Shown here in pieces: positions 39,307 to 48,179 of a DNA stretch of 64,000 nt; position 1 is the stretch's first letter; each line of letters begins with the position of its first letter. Source of the stretch: Acidimicrobiaceae bacterium (lineage in GTDB: Bacteria > Actinomycetota > Acidimicrobiia > Acidimicrobiales > MedAcidi-G1); contig PBDJ01000022.1 of assembly GCA_002717365.1 (NCBI GenBank), positions 52,815-116,814 on the forward strand, read 5' to 3'. Under the pieces are notes generated by a model. It did no database searches. It had not been told where the DNA came from and saw only the letters and a list, made by a program, of their open reading frames with translations. A program made the translations under genes and the position numbers.

Positions 39307-40755
39307 ATGAATAGACGGTTGGTCCCGGTTGTCCCGGCAGCGTTCGCGGTTGCCGTCTACGCACCACTCATCTTCCGTCGCTCAGCGTGGAGTGATGACT
39401 TCCCATTGCTCCTCAACAGCAGCTCGACGAAAATTTTCTCCGATGGCCGACCGGTGCTGACGGTCTTGAATCGACTGGTGTTCGGCTCCGTGGACACAAT
39501 CGGCGAACTGGCAGTCGCCCGAGGGATCGGGCTCCTAGGCATCGCCTTCCTTCTCGCATATCTAACCCGACTTCTCCTAGAACTCGGTTGGTCACCAAAG
39601 GCAGCAATCCTTACCGGCATGTCGATCGGGCTCCTCCCGCCGTTCCATGCCTACGCCGGCTGGGCAACCGTGTTCTCGTTCCCCTGGATCATGCTGCTCA
39701 GCGCGTTTGCGGGCCACCGGTGGCTCCAAGCGCTCGAAGACCGACGCCGTGCTGGTGCCGGCTTCGCGATGGTCGCTATGACGCTTGCCCTCCTCGCCTA
39801 CCCACCTGCCGCGATGTTTTGCTGGGCCCCGCCCGCACTCCGGCTTCTCTGCCGGCCGACCGGCCCGCGGAGCGCCGTCGTGGACGCCTGCCGCACCGGC
39901 CTGCTCGTCGCCCTCTCCGGTTCTGTCAGTCTGCTCATCGCACGACTCACCATGACCCTTCTCGATATCCAGGCAGATCCTCGATTCCAGTTCATCGACT
40001 CGATCCCCGAACTCGTTGAGAAGGCACGTTGGTTCGCCACCCGCCCGCTTGGGATAGCCGCCCGACCGTTTCTCATCTCCAGTCCGAGTGACCTGATAGG
40101 CCTGCTCACCGCAATCCCTGTCCTGATCTTCCTTTCTTTCGGCTTACTGCTCCGGTTCAAGGGACCTATCGTCCGGCGCCTGGCCACCATGGCCATTCTC
40201 GGACTGATGGCCGCCCTAACCATGCTCAGCCACCTCCTGTCGGTTGAAAATCAGGTCGAATACCGGTTCATGGCGGGCCTCATTGTGGTGACATGGATCG
40301 CGCTCGTTGTCGCAGGACGGGAACTGCTCAGCCGGACTCTCGCTCGGTTTGGGATCGGGATCGACATCGCAACGATCGGCGTACTCGCCATGTCGCTGGT
40401 TATCGTTCCAGCAACGGTGGCGGCTCAACGCAACGTCAACCAGGTCTTTGTCCGACCTGCGGTGATCAAAGAAGCTCACCTACTCGAGCAACTCAGCGGC
40501 TTTGATCCCGAACAACATCACCGCCTCATCGTCATTGATGCACCTGGATCCTGGCCGACACGGCAGAACTTGGGCATCTACTCAGTCCGCACCGATCTCG
40601 CCCATTCCTGGGTGATCAGGGACAACCTGCGGCTCCTGCTCGCGGAGTCGTTCGACTTCGACGTCACCCCTGAAATCCGGGTCGTGGACAAGCCGAGCGA
40701 TCCCCATGCCGGCGAGTTCGTCATCGATCTCCGTCCTCTAGTCAGTCGCCTCTGA
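39307..40755 (+). CDS. Polytopic membrane protein, possible GT-C/GtrII-like glycosyltransferase
   Basis: Many TM segments after an N-terminal YAPLIFRRSAWSDDFPLLL, with acidic residues in the first loop as in GT-C enzymes. Confidence 0.5.
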   Translation: MNRRLVPVVPAAFAVAVYAPLIFRRSAWSDDFPLLLNSSSTKIFSDGRPVLTVLNRLVFGSVDTIGELAVARGIGLLGIAFLLAYLTRLLLELGWSPKAAILTGMSIGLLPPFHAYAGWATVFSFPWIMLLSAFAGHRWLQALEDRRRAGAGFAMVAMTLALLAYPPAAMFCWAPPALRLLCRPTGPRSAVVDACRTGLLVALSGSVSLLIARLTMTLLDIQADPRFQFIDSIPELVEKARWFATRPLGIAARPFLISSPSDLIGLLTAIPVLIFLSFGLLLRFKGPIVRRLATMAILGLMAALTMLSHLLSVENQVEYRFMAGLIVVTWIALVVAGRELLSRTLARFGIGIDIATIGVLAMSLVIVPATVAAQRNVNQVFVRPAVIKEAHLLEQLSGFDPEQHHRLIVIDAPGSWPTRQNLGIYSVRTDLAHSWVIRDNLRLLLAESFDFDVTPEIRVVDKPSDPHAGEFVIDLRPLVSRL

Positions 40756-40939
40756 AATACCAGTTGGACTTTTCGGTTCGCCGGTCAGACCAGTTCCGGC
40801 CCCCGCAGAGCACCGAGGGATACCGTCGGTCAATGCCGTCGCGGATTACCGACGCCGAAGCCCGCCAGGTGATGGTCGACACTGGCCTGGAGCCGCTGGA
40901 GCCACATCTCGGTCACACACACCACACCCAAGAGCGATG

Positions 40940-41029
40940 ATGAAGCGCCTTGGCCATTCGTCGATCAATGCCACTCTCGATACCTACAAGCACCTGTTCC
41001 CCGCTCTCGACGAGGCACTGACAGAATGA
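40940..41029 (+). pseudogene. Decayed tyrosine recombinase (phage-type integrase) C-terminal remnant
   Basis: MKRLGHSSINATLDTYKHLFPALDEALTE*, the R(L)GHSSIxxTLdTYxHLFP motif around the catalytic His/Tyr; no upstream catalytic domain; reading past the TGA gives LDEQFQNAISN, suggesting nonsense decay. Confidence 0.75.
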
Positions 41030-41157
41030 CTGGACGAACAGTTCCAGAACGCCATTTCCAACGACACGCGGCCTGTTCGCGGCCTGAGCAAACTCCCGCT
41101 GTCCGCCTTAAAACTCCAGCGGCGACGAAACACCTTTTCAAACAGGATTTTTATCTG

Positions 41158-41204
41158 TCGGGCTGCCAGGATTTGGACCCGGGACCTTCGATACCCCAGA
41201 TCAC
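41158..41204 (-). repeat. 3' half of tRNA-Pro(GGG)-like sequence (anticodon arm to discriminator base)
   Basis: Minus strand gtgat-ctggggt-atcga-aggtc-ccggg-tccaaat-cctgg-cagcccg-a: anticodon loop CT-GGG-GT, 5-nt variable loop, T-arm with five paired positions (one G-T), 7-nt acceptor 3' strand. No 5' half seen. Confidence 0.65.
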
Positions 41205-41297
41205 AGAAATCTACCCAGGGTGTTCTCCTGAAAGGAGTAACTTTGCGGCCGTCTCACGCCGTGCCAACAGCGGCACCTCCATCTTGGATCTGATTCA

Positions 41298-42437
41298 ATG
41301 ACTTTGACCATCCCCTTCAACAAGCCGAGTGTCGAAGGGCGAGAGATTGAGTTGGTGTTAGCCGCGATTGAGAGAGGTGAGACCGCCGGTTCAGCCGAAT
41401 CCGCTGTCGCAGCCGTTGGCATCCTGCAGGAAGAACTCGCGGCTGAAGATGTTCTGCTAACCACCTCTTGCACCGCCGCTCTTGAATTGGTCGCGCTTCT
41501 TCTCGACATTAAGCCGGGCGATGTTGTGATCGTGCCTTCGTTCACCTTCGTGTCTACAGCTGTTTCCTTCGTCCGGTCCGGAGCCAAGATTCGGTTCGCT
41601 GACATCGACCCTGTCACTCTTGGCATCGACGTCGACCATGTCGCAGAACTTCTCGACGATCGGGTTCGGGCGGTGATCCCCGTGCATTATGCGGGCATCG
41701 CAGCCGACGTCGATCGACTCGTAGAACTATCCCGTAGCAATGCATTCGACATTGTCGAAGACAATGCTCATGGCCTGTACGGGCGGTTAAACAACAAGCC
41801 GCTCGGATCGTTTGGGAGATTTTCAACGCTTAGCTTCCACGAGACAAAAAATTTCACCTGTGGTGAAGGTGGTGCGCTAGTGGTGAACCGTCAATCCGAT
41901 GTCGACCGAGCTCACACTCTCTGCGACAAGGGAACCAACAGACGAAAGTTTCTTACCGGAGCTGTCGACAGTTACACCTGGGTTGACACAGGCTCTTCGT
42001 TTCGCCTGTCTGGTCTTCTCGCTGCGTTCCTTCAGGGTCAGCTGGAACAACGATCTCCTATCCTTGCGAAGCGAGCTGCAGTTACCGAGGCGTACCGAGA
42101 GCGGCTAGCTCCGCACTCCGAGGAACTCGGCTTCAGTTGCATTCCCGACCTTGACAACCGGCTGTCACCGTGTCACATGTTCTACGTGCTACTTGACTCC
42201 CGGCAATCCCGCGACCGGGTTCTCACCGAACTTCGTCAAGCGGGCATCATGGCCACGTTTCACTACGTGCCATTGCATTCATCGCCCGGAGCAACGCGAT
42301 TCGCTGACGGAAATGGCGATTGCCCGGTTACCGAAGACATCAGTGGTCGACTGCTCCGGCTCCCGTTCTTCAACTCGCTGACCATTGACGATATCGAGAT
42401 CGTGGTTGATCGATTCCTTCGATCAGCTAAGCACTGA
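41298..42437 (+). CDS. DegT/DnrJ/EryC1/StrS aminotransferase, dTDP-4-amino-4,6-dideoxygalactose transaminase (WecE/RffA)-like
   Basis: IPFNKPSVEGREIELVLAAI...SCTAALELVALLLDIKPGDVVIVPSFTFVSTA...VHYAGIAADVDRL...FSTLSFHETKNFTCGEGGALVVN...KGTNRRKFLTGAVDSYTWVDTGSSF. Confidence 0.9.
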   Translation: MTLTIPFNKPSVEGREIELVLAAIERGETAGSAESAVAAVGILQEELAAEDVLLTTSCTAALELVALLLDIKPGDVVIVPSFTFVSTAVSFVRSGAKIRFADIDPVTLGIDVDHVAELLDDRVRAVIPVHYAGIAADVDRLVELSRSNAFDIVEDNAHGLYGRLNNKPLGSFGRFSTLSFHETKNFTCGEGGALVVNRQSDVDRAHTLCDKGTNRRKFLTGAVDSYTWVDTGSSFRLSGLLAAFLQGQLEQRSPILAKRAAVTEAYRERLAPHSEELGFSCIPDLDNRLSPCHMFYVLLDSRQSRDRVLTELRQAGIMATFHYVPLHSSPGATRFADGNGDCPVTEDISGRLLRLPFFNSLTIDDIEIVVDRFLRSAKH

Positions 42438-42482
42438 AGCACTCCTGTCGTACCATCCATCAGTACCGAAAGGACTGGGCAC

Positions 42483-43439
42483 ATGACCACCGGGGTTTCT
42501 GAACTCGCCAGCAGCCCCCTGCTAAGCGTTGTCGTACCTGTATACGGGTGTGTGGATTCACTTCCCGAGTTGGTCCAGCGAGTGGTATCGGCAGTTGTAG
42601 AAGCTGACTGGGCTGCAGAGGTGGTCCTGGTCGACGACTGTTCTCCTGACGACTCCTGGTCGACTATTGAGTCGCTGGTCAGTTCTCGGAACGAGGTTGT
42701 GGGTGTCCGCCTCTCTAGAAACTTCGGTCAACACGCCGCGATAACCGCTGGTCTCGCTATCTGCAAAGGGCAAAAGGTCGTTGTCATGGACTGCGACCTA
42801 CAAGACCCTCCCGAACTCATCCCCGAGATGCTCGGACTCGCGGTCGAATACGACGTGGTTCTAGGACGCCGGCAAGGCAACTATCAAAGTCGTCCTCGCC
42901 TATTACTTGCCCGAATCTACAATCGCTTGGTATCGGCTATGGCGGGTGCTCAATTCGATCCTGCTATCGGCACGTTCAGTCTGGTTGACCGCAAGGTCGT
43001 CGATGCGTTCCTAAAACTAGGCGAGCACGACCGACATTTCATTTTCGCTATTCTTTGGCTGGGCTTCAAACAGACAACGATTGATTTCCAGCGGCAACCT
43101 CGTTCCGTGGGAGCAAGCAGTTACACCTTGCGGCGTCGGTTTGGCCATGCCATGCACGGAATCATGTTCCAGAACACAAGATTTCTCGGCCTCGTTGTAT
43201 CCACAGGCTTCATCACCGCCGCACTCGGTAGTGTTCTCGGTGTCTACACGATTATCCGCCGCATTACTGCGGACACCCTTCCCGGCTGGACAAGCACAGT
43301 CGCATTACTACTCTTTGTATTTGGCGCCTTAGTGACCATTCAAGGTGTCATTGGTCTCTACATTGGGCGTATCTTCCAGGAAGTAAAGGGTCGCCCGTCA
43401 TACCTCATTGACCATGTCCTACGAGCACCCGAATCATGA
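42483..43439 (+). CDS. GT2, ArnC/GtrB/DPM1-like polyprenyl-phosphate glycosyltransferase
   Basis: LLSVVVPVYGCVDSLPELVQRVV...VDDCSPDDSWSTIESL...LSRNFGQHAAITAGLAICKGQKVVVMDCDLQDPPELIPEML plus C-terminal TM helices. Confidence 0.9.
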   Translation: MTTGVSELASSPLLSVVVPVYGCVDSLPELVQRVVSAVVEADWAAEVVLVDDCSPDDSWSTIESLVSSRNEVVGVRLSRNFGQHAAITAGLAICKGQKVVVMDCDLQDPPELIPEMLGLAVEYDVVLGRRQGNYQSRPRLLLARIYNRLVSAMAGAQFDPAIGTFSLVDRKVVDAFLKLGEHDRHFIFAILWLGFKQTTIDFQRQPRSVGASSYTLRRRFGHAMHGIMFQNTRFLGLVVSTGFITAALGSVLGVYTIIRRITADTLPGWTSTVALLLFVFGALVTIQGVIGLYIGRIFQEVKGRPSYLIDHVLRAPES

Positions 43440-43469
43440 CCGGAACAACTTTGATTTGGGGTAGGTCAA

Positions 43470-44183
43470 GTGGACCCCAAGGACAAGGCTCTGATCTCGA
43501 AAGAACCCGGAAATGAACCAGTGACGGATCTTACGTGCACGGTTGTCACGGATGGAGAAGAGAACTGGTTTGTGCCCTACGCCCAGGATCTCGTACAGCA
43601 ACTCGGACACATGGCCGACGTGTCTCTCGTATTCACCCATGACGAGGTCGAGAGTTGCGACATCGTCTTCTACCTCAGCTACTACTCGATTGTTCCCGAA
43701 GAGGTTCTTTCTCTTGCCCGGAACAATATCGTCGTTCATGAGAGTGACCTTCCAAGAGGACGCGGCTGGTCACCTCTAACATGGCAGGTTCTCGAGGGCC
43801 GTAATCAGATCACTATTTCCCTATTCGAAGCCAACCCTCTGGTGGATACTGGAGTGGTATATGTCAAAGAATGCCTCGAACTTGAAGGAACAGAACTCAT
43901 CGATGAGATACGCGCTCAGGCTGGACAGATCAAAGTTTCAATGTGTCGACAATTCGTTGAGAATTACCCAGAAATAATTCAGTCCGGAATTCCACAAACT
44001 GGAGACTCCACCTACTACCCACGCAGAACATTGTCCGACAGCAGACTTGATCCGGAAGATACGATTTCACGGCAGTTCAACCTGCTACGCGTTGTAGACA
44101 ATAAACGTTATCCGGCCTTCTTTGAATTCTTGGGGCGACGATACCTGTTGAGGATTGAAGCCGCCGATACTCAAGACCCTTAA
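43470..44183 (+). CDS. Methionyl-tRNA-formyltransferase-like sugar N-formyltransferase
   Basis: CDIVFYLSYYSIVPEEVLSLARNNIVVHESDLPRGRGWSPLTWQVLEGRNQITISLFEANPLVDTGVVYVKE; sugar N-formyltransferase-like catalytic region. Confidence 0.82.
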   Translation: MDPKDKALISKEPGNEPVTDLTCTVVTDGEENWFVPYAQDLVQQLGHMADVSLVFTHDEVESCDIVFYLSYYSIVPEEVLSLARNNIVVHESDLPRGRGWSPLTWQVLEGRNQITISLFEANPLVDTGVVYVKECLELEGTELIDEIRAQAGQIKVSMCRQFVENYPEIIQSGIPQTGDSTYYPRRTLSDSRLDPEDTISRQFNLLRVVDNKRYPAFFEFLGRRYLLRIEAADTQDP

Positions 44184-44227
44184 GGGTTGAACCGAGTACT
44201 CGTCGCCACGGCCTGCGGATTCACTTG

Positions 44228-44272
44228 TTGGGCTTGGAAGATTTGAACACCCGACCTTCAGTCCCCAGGCCG
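44228..44272 (-). repeat. Second, more degenerate tRNA-Pro(GGG)-like 3' fragment
   Basis: Minus strand ctggggactgaaggtcgggtgttcaaatcttccaagcccaaca aligns by eye with ctggggtatcgaaggtcccgggtccaaatcctggcagcccgaca of 41158-41204, same orientation, ~3.07 kb away. Confidence 0.5.
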
Positions 44273-44364
44273 TCAAACCACAGGCAGTTGAGTTGGAGAT
44301 TGACTCTCTGCTGCCGCGAGACAGGATCTCTGGATCAATCCGAGTCTGGCTAATCTGTCCGCCT

Positions 44365-45081
44365 ATGCGGGTTGATCTACCAAGACCGAATGTTGTTCCG
44401 TTAATCGTGCGTCTCTGCTATCTCGTTGACCGGTTGGTGCCAGTACGGAACCCGAGTTCGAGGCTCGGCTGGCTACTTGACCTTGAGTGGAGTGTGGCAA
44501 GACTGTGCCATGAACACTCAATAAGGGTCTTCCCGCCCGAACGTCACCCCCATTACCGCCAGACTCTTCACTTCCTCTCCAAGCACCTTGAGCAAAGTGA
44601 CAGAGTCCTAGACGTTGGTTGCAATACGGGGATCATGACCGCTGAGATCGCCAAACTTGTCCGTGAAGTCGTCGGCGTGGACTACTCAGACCAAGCAATA
44701 CTGACAGCGAAAGAGACCCATCGTGCTGAAAATCTCTCGTTCGAGGTCGATGACGCCATCAAATACTCCGCCAGGCTCAACGAGCGGTTCGACGTCGCCG
44801 TTCTCTCACATATCGTTGAACACCTGGACGACCCAGTTGATCTTCTTGCCCCACTTAGCCGTTGCTGCCGGTTCCTCTACGTCGAGGTTCCTGACTTCGA
44901 GCACACTGCGCTCAACCACCACCGCGAAAGTCTCCAGCGACAGCTCATATACACGGATACAGACCACCGGTTCGAAATGGACCGCAAAGATGCAGTCACA
45001 CTCCTGGAACGCTGCTCACTCCAGATTCTGGAGAGCGAGTTTCTCTTTGGTAGCCAGCGGTATTGGTGCAAGTCAGTTTGA
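44365..45081 (+). CDS. Class I SAM-dependent methyltransferase
   Basis: DRVLDVGCNTGIMTAEIAKLVREVVGVDYSDQAI...FDVAVLSHIVEHLDDPVDLL. ORF opens at 44293 right next to the tRNA-like fragment; ATG 44365 (MRVDLPRP) is a plausible start. Confidence 0.82.
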   Translation: MRVDLPRPNVVPLIVRLCYLVDRLVPVRNPSSRLGWLLDLEWSVARLCHEHSIRVFPPERHPHYRQTLHFLSKHLEQSDRVLDVGCNTGIMTAEIAKLVREVVGVDYSDQAILTAKETHRAENLSFEVDDAIKYSARLNERFDVAVLSHIVEHLDDPVDLLAPLSRCCRFLYVEVPDFEHTALNHHRESLQRQLIYTDTDHRFEMDRKDAVTLLERCSLQILESEFLFGSQRYWCKSV

Positions 45082-45383
45082 ACCAAGCCTCATAAGAACT
45101 GCAGCGACTAGTAAGCAACCAGAAGCCTCGTTTAGCGGCTATCCGTCGTATCTGGCCACGGGCTCGACGGCTCGGCTAGGTCACGCAGCGGCCTCCAAGG
45201 GGCGCATAATCTGCTCAAACATTTCAGGTTCTGTGTGGCTGGCCTAGCCCAACTGACCTGATAATTGCTATGAAACGTTGCCGGGCTAAGGCCCAGAGCA
45301 GAACCGCTACCCGCTATCCGAGGAACAGTTCCAGCCGAGCCTTGGACTGTGTTGCCATACACGCAGACTGAGAAGTCGGCCTA

Positions 45384-46340
45384 TCAAAACTCTCGCGACA
45401 ATCGTCCGAGACGAAAATCCAAGTACCCCAGAAACGTCGCTGTATCGGCAAAGATGCTGGCTGCCACAGCCTGCAGAAACACCCATAGGCCCCCAGTGAC
45501 CTCATCATCGCCTCGCCAACAATGTCGCCTATAACGGACAGCGGACCGCAACACATGCGGGCTGAGAAGGAAGAGAAGGCCCGGCAATCCAATAACAACG
45601 GTCGCAGTCGCCGCCAGCGCCCCTCCTAACGAATTCCAAAGGAAAACCGGCCGATGCCAAGAGTTGCCGTGCACGGCATTGTGGTATTCGTAAATTCGCC
45701 ACTTTTGAAACACCCGACGGCGGTCCAATGCAAGATCCCAGACCACCTCAGCAAGAGGTTCTGTCAAGATTTTCGGCGGTAAAAGAGCCAGTCGCTCCAT
45801 AAAGTCCAGATCCTCGCCAGCCCGCCAATCCCGGAATCCTCCAATATCCGCCCAGAGTCGCCGATCGAGCAAGCTTGGAATGAGATCAAACCGACCCCAC
45901 TGTCCCTCGACGCACTCCCGCTCTCTAATCCCAGTGATAATCGCTGCAGCACGCCAACGTGGAGCAGCCTGAATCCGCCTAGACCCAAGCACCATCCGAC
46001 ACTGAGGATCAGTGTCACGCCTGGCCATCAACATTTCGACCAGAAAGCCATCAACGCTAATTCCAGAGTCGACCAAGAGGAGCCACGGTGCACTCGTCGC
46101 CTCAATGCCCAGATTCCGGCCACGACCTGGTGAAGCTGGTCCAGCGACAACAACTGAAATTCGAGGATCACCGTCCGCCAACTCCAGTGCCATCTCGGTG
46201 GTTCCATCAACCGAACCACCATCGACAATCACCAACTCATCAATTGGTTCCGTCTGGTTTAACAGGGCCTCGACTAGGACAGGAAGAGTCGTGATCTCAT
46301 TACGCACCGGGATGACTGCCGCAACTGCACCCCTAGTCAT
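45384..46340 (-). CDS. Glycosyltransferase family 2
   Basis: VAAVIPVRNEITTLPVLVEALLNQTEPIDELVIVDGGSVDGTTEMALELADGDPRISVVVAGPASPGRGRNLGIE. Confidence 0.88.
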   Translation of the reverse strand: MTRGAVAAVIPVRNEITTLPVLVEALLNQTEPIDELVIVDGGSVDGTTEMALELADGDPRISVVVAGPASPGRGRNLGIEATSAPWLLLVDSGISVDGFLVEMLMARRDTDPQCRMVLGSRRIQAAPRWRAAAIITGIRERECVEGQWGRFDLIPSLLDRRLWADIGGFRDWRAGEDLDFMERLALLPPKILTEPLAEVVWDLALDRRRVFQKWRIYEYHNAVHGNSWHRPVFLWNSLGGALAATATVVIGLPGLLFLLSPHVLRSAVRYRRHCWRGDDEVTGGLWVFLQAVAASIFADTATFLGYLDFRLGRLSREF

Positions 46341-46397
46341 TCAGATAACCCCCGGTTGTTCACACGTCTCCGAGACCAAGCCCAAAGGCAGTGAACC

Positions 46398-46811
46398 ATG
46401 TCGAATAACCCCTACTTGCTATCATCCCGACCCATGGAACCGATAGTCACACCTATTCCTGAGGTCGCGGACCGTTACACAATCGCACTTCTTAAATCTG
46501 AACGGTTGGACCCCACAGAGATTGATCCAGACGACATGCAACGTCAGATCAATTACTACAAAAGCGGTCTCAATCTGGATGATCCAGATCTAAACCATCT
46601 TGTAGAGGAGCTCTATAAAGCCAACTCACGAATCTGGGATGCCGAGCATGATATTCGAAAGGGACAGGATGAAGATCTTGGCCTCGAAGAAATCGGTCGG
46701 CGTGCCATTCATATTCGTGATCTCAATCGGATACGTATGAAGGTCAAGAACGACATTATTGATCTAACCGGTGACGGTTTCAGGGAAGCAAAAATGAACT
46801 ATGCCAAATGA
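46398..46811 (+). CDS. Small uncharacterised helical protein
   Basis: 137 aa, charged, predicted helical by eye (DRYTIALLKSERLDPTEIDPDDMQRQINYY...RRAIHIRDLNRIRMKVKNDIIDLTGDGF); no motif recognised. Confidence 0.6.
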   Translation: MSNNPYLLSSRPMEPIVTPIPEVADRYTIALLKSERLDPTEIDPDDMQRQINYYKSGLNLDDPDLNHLVEELYKANSRIWDAEHDIRKGQDEDLGLEEIGRRAIHIRDLNRIRMKVKNDIIDLTGDGFREAKMNYAK

Positions 46812-46861
46812 GGCAACGCCACCAATAACATAAACAACAAGGTTCTTCATCCTTGTGCAGG

Positions 46862-48154
46862 TTACTGGGTGGTGGATCTTGTTTCAGCCAACAATTTCAT
46901 GGATGCCTCCACCACATCCTCTTCGGGGACCGTAAGTATGCAGTGAGCCGACTCAGCGATACAGGTAGACCGATCACCGCATTCGTTGATCCGTTCAGGC
47001 GGCTGCAGAACGACGGAAGGTACCCCCCACGGCCCATAACGGTTCGGGGAAGCCACAACCCACGGCTCTCCGTCAAGTGGATGTGCAAAAATTACAACGA
47101 CTGGCGTCCCTACGGCGGCAGCGACGTGAGCTAGCCCTGAGTCATTACTGACAAGTAGATCGACATTGCGCAGCACGCTTCCTACAACACCAATCGATGT
47201 CTCTCCAACTAGATCAACGACCACTCCTTTCAAACAGTTCATGATCTCATCAGCTCCGGCCCGAGCGTCGGGACCACCCACCAGGAGGATCTGAGCACCC
47301 GCCCGTCCGCCAAGGTCGTCAGCAACCTGTCGGAACCGGGAAGCAGGCCACCTCTTGCGCCCTGCTCCGGCCCCCACCGCTAGCGCGATTATCGGCCTAC
47401 TGGCGTCCAGTCGGCCCAGAAGATCGCTGGCCACAGCCTGATCCTCCCGTGAGGTCCAGAACTCAAGATGATCATCCAACACTTCTATTCCTAGGGCGGC
47501 TGCGATCTCAAGGTTCCGGCGGACATGGTGTCGCCTGATGTCAACGATGGTCGCCAACCCGCGGCGGGCTCGGCCACGAAGCAGGCGTCGGCCTCCTCCT
47601 CGACGAAAGAGCGCGCTTTCGAAAAACGTCGCTCCGTATACCGGATCCAACCAATCTGGGCCAATTACTAAATCGATTGGCCCATACGACCGAGCTTCGG
47701 TTCGGAGGAGACGTGCGGCGTCCAGCACTAGTCGGCCGGGGTTCTCCGGTGTGCCGTGGGGCTCTCCCTCCACTGCAGGAAGTTGGACAGTCTGAGGTCG
47801 CAAACAGTCCACATAGGGACAATGGGCGAAGATGCCATGATTCTTCTCGTTGCATAGCAACACGATTCGAGCGGCCGGTAGGGTCCGACGAAGTTGACGC
47901 AATACGGGTCCAAGCAATACGGCGTCACCCAAGTTGTCCCAGTGGATGACTGCGACGTGACGTACCTCGTCAATAGATCGAGGTCTCGTTCCAATCCGCC
48001 GCCCAAAACGTGGCAAGAGCAACTGCGCCACGATCCGACGTGGCAATCTTGAAATAAACAGCCTCCACGGCATGAGGGTTGGATCTTCCAGTGCCCTTGC
48101 GGGGCGTCTTAAGGGTCGCCATTTGAACAAAGCCAACGCTCGGCGACCGAACAT
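46862..48154 (-). CDS. Glycosyltransferase family 9 (heptosyltransferase-like)
   Basis: VRHVAVIHWDNLGDAVLLGPVLRQLRRTLPAARIVLLCNEKN; IIALAVGAGAGRKRWPASRFRQVADDL; VDLLVSNDSGLAHVAAAVGTPVVVIFAHP. Track ORF starts at 48382 inside the ABC gene; ATG 48154 preferred. Confidence 0.88.
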   Translation of the reverse strand: MFGRRALALFKWRPLRRPARALEDPTLMPWRLFISRLPRRIVAQLLLPRFGRRIGTRPRSIDEVRHVAVIHWDNLGDAVLLGPVLRQLRRTLPAARIVLLCNEKNHGIFAHCPYVDCLRPQTVQLPAVEGEPHGTPENPGRLVLDAARLLRTEARSYGPIDLVIGPDWLDPVYGATFFESALFRRGGGRRLLRGRARRGLATIVDIRRHHVRRNLEIAAALGIEVLDDHLEFWTSREDQAVASDLLGRLDASRPIIALAVGAGAGRKRWPASRFRQVADDLGGRAGAQILLVGGPDARAGADEIMNCLKGVVVDLVGETSIGVVGSVLRNVDLLVSNDSGLAHVAAAVGTPVVVIFAHPLDGEPWVVASPNRYGPWGVPSVVLQPPERINECGDRSTCIAESAHCILTVPEEDVVEASMKLLAETRSTTQ

Positions 48155-48179
48155 TGCACCGTGAGGTTGATTCACGTCC

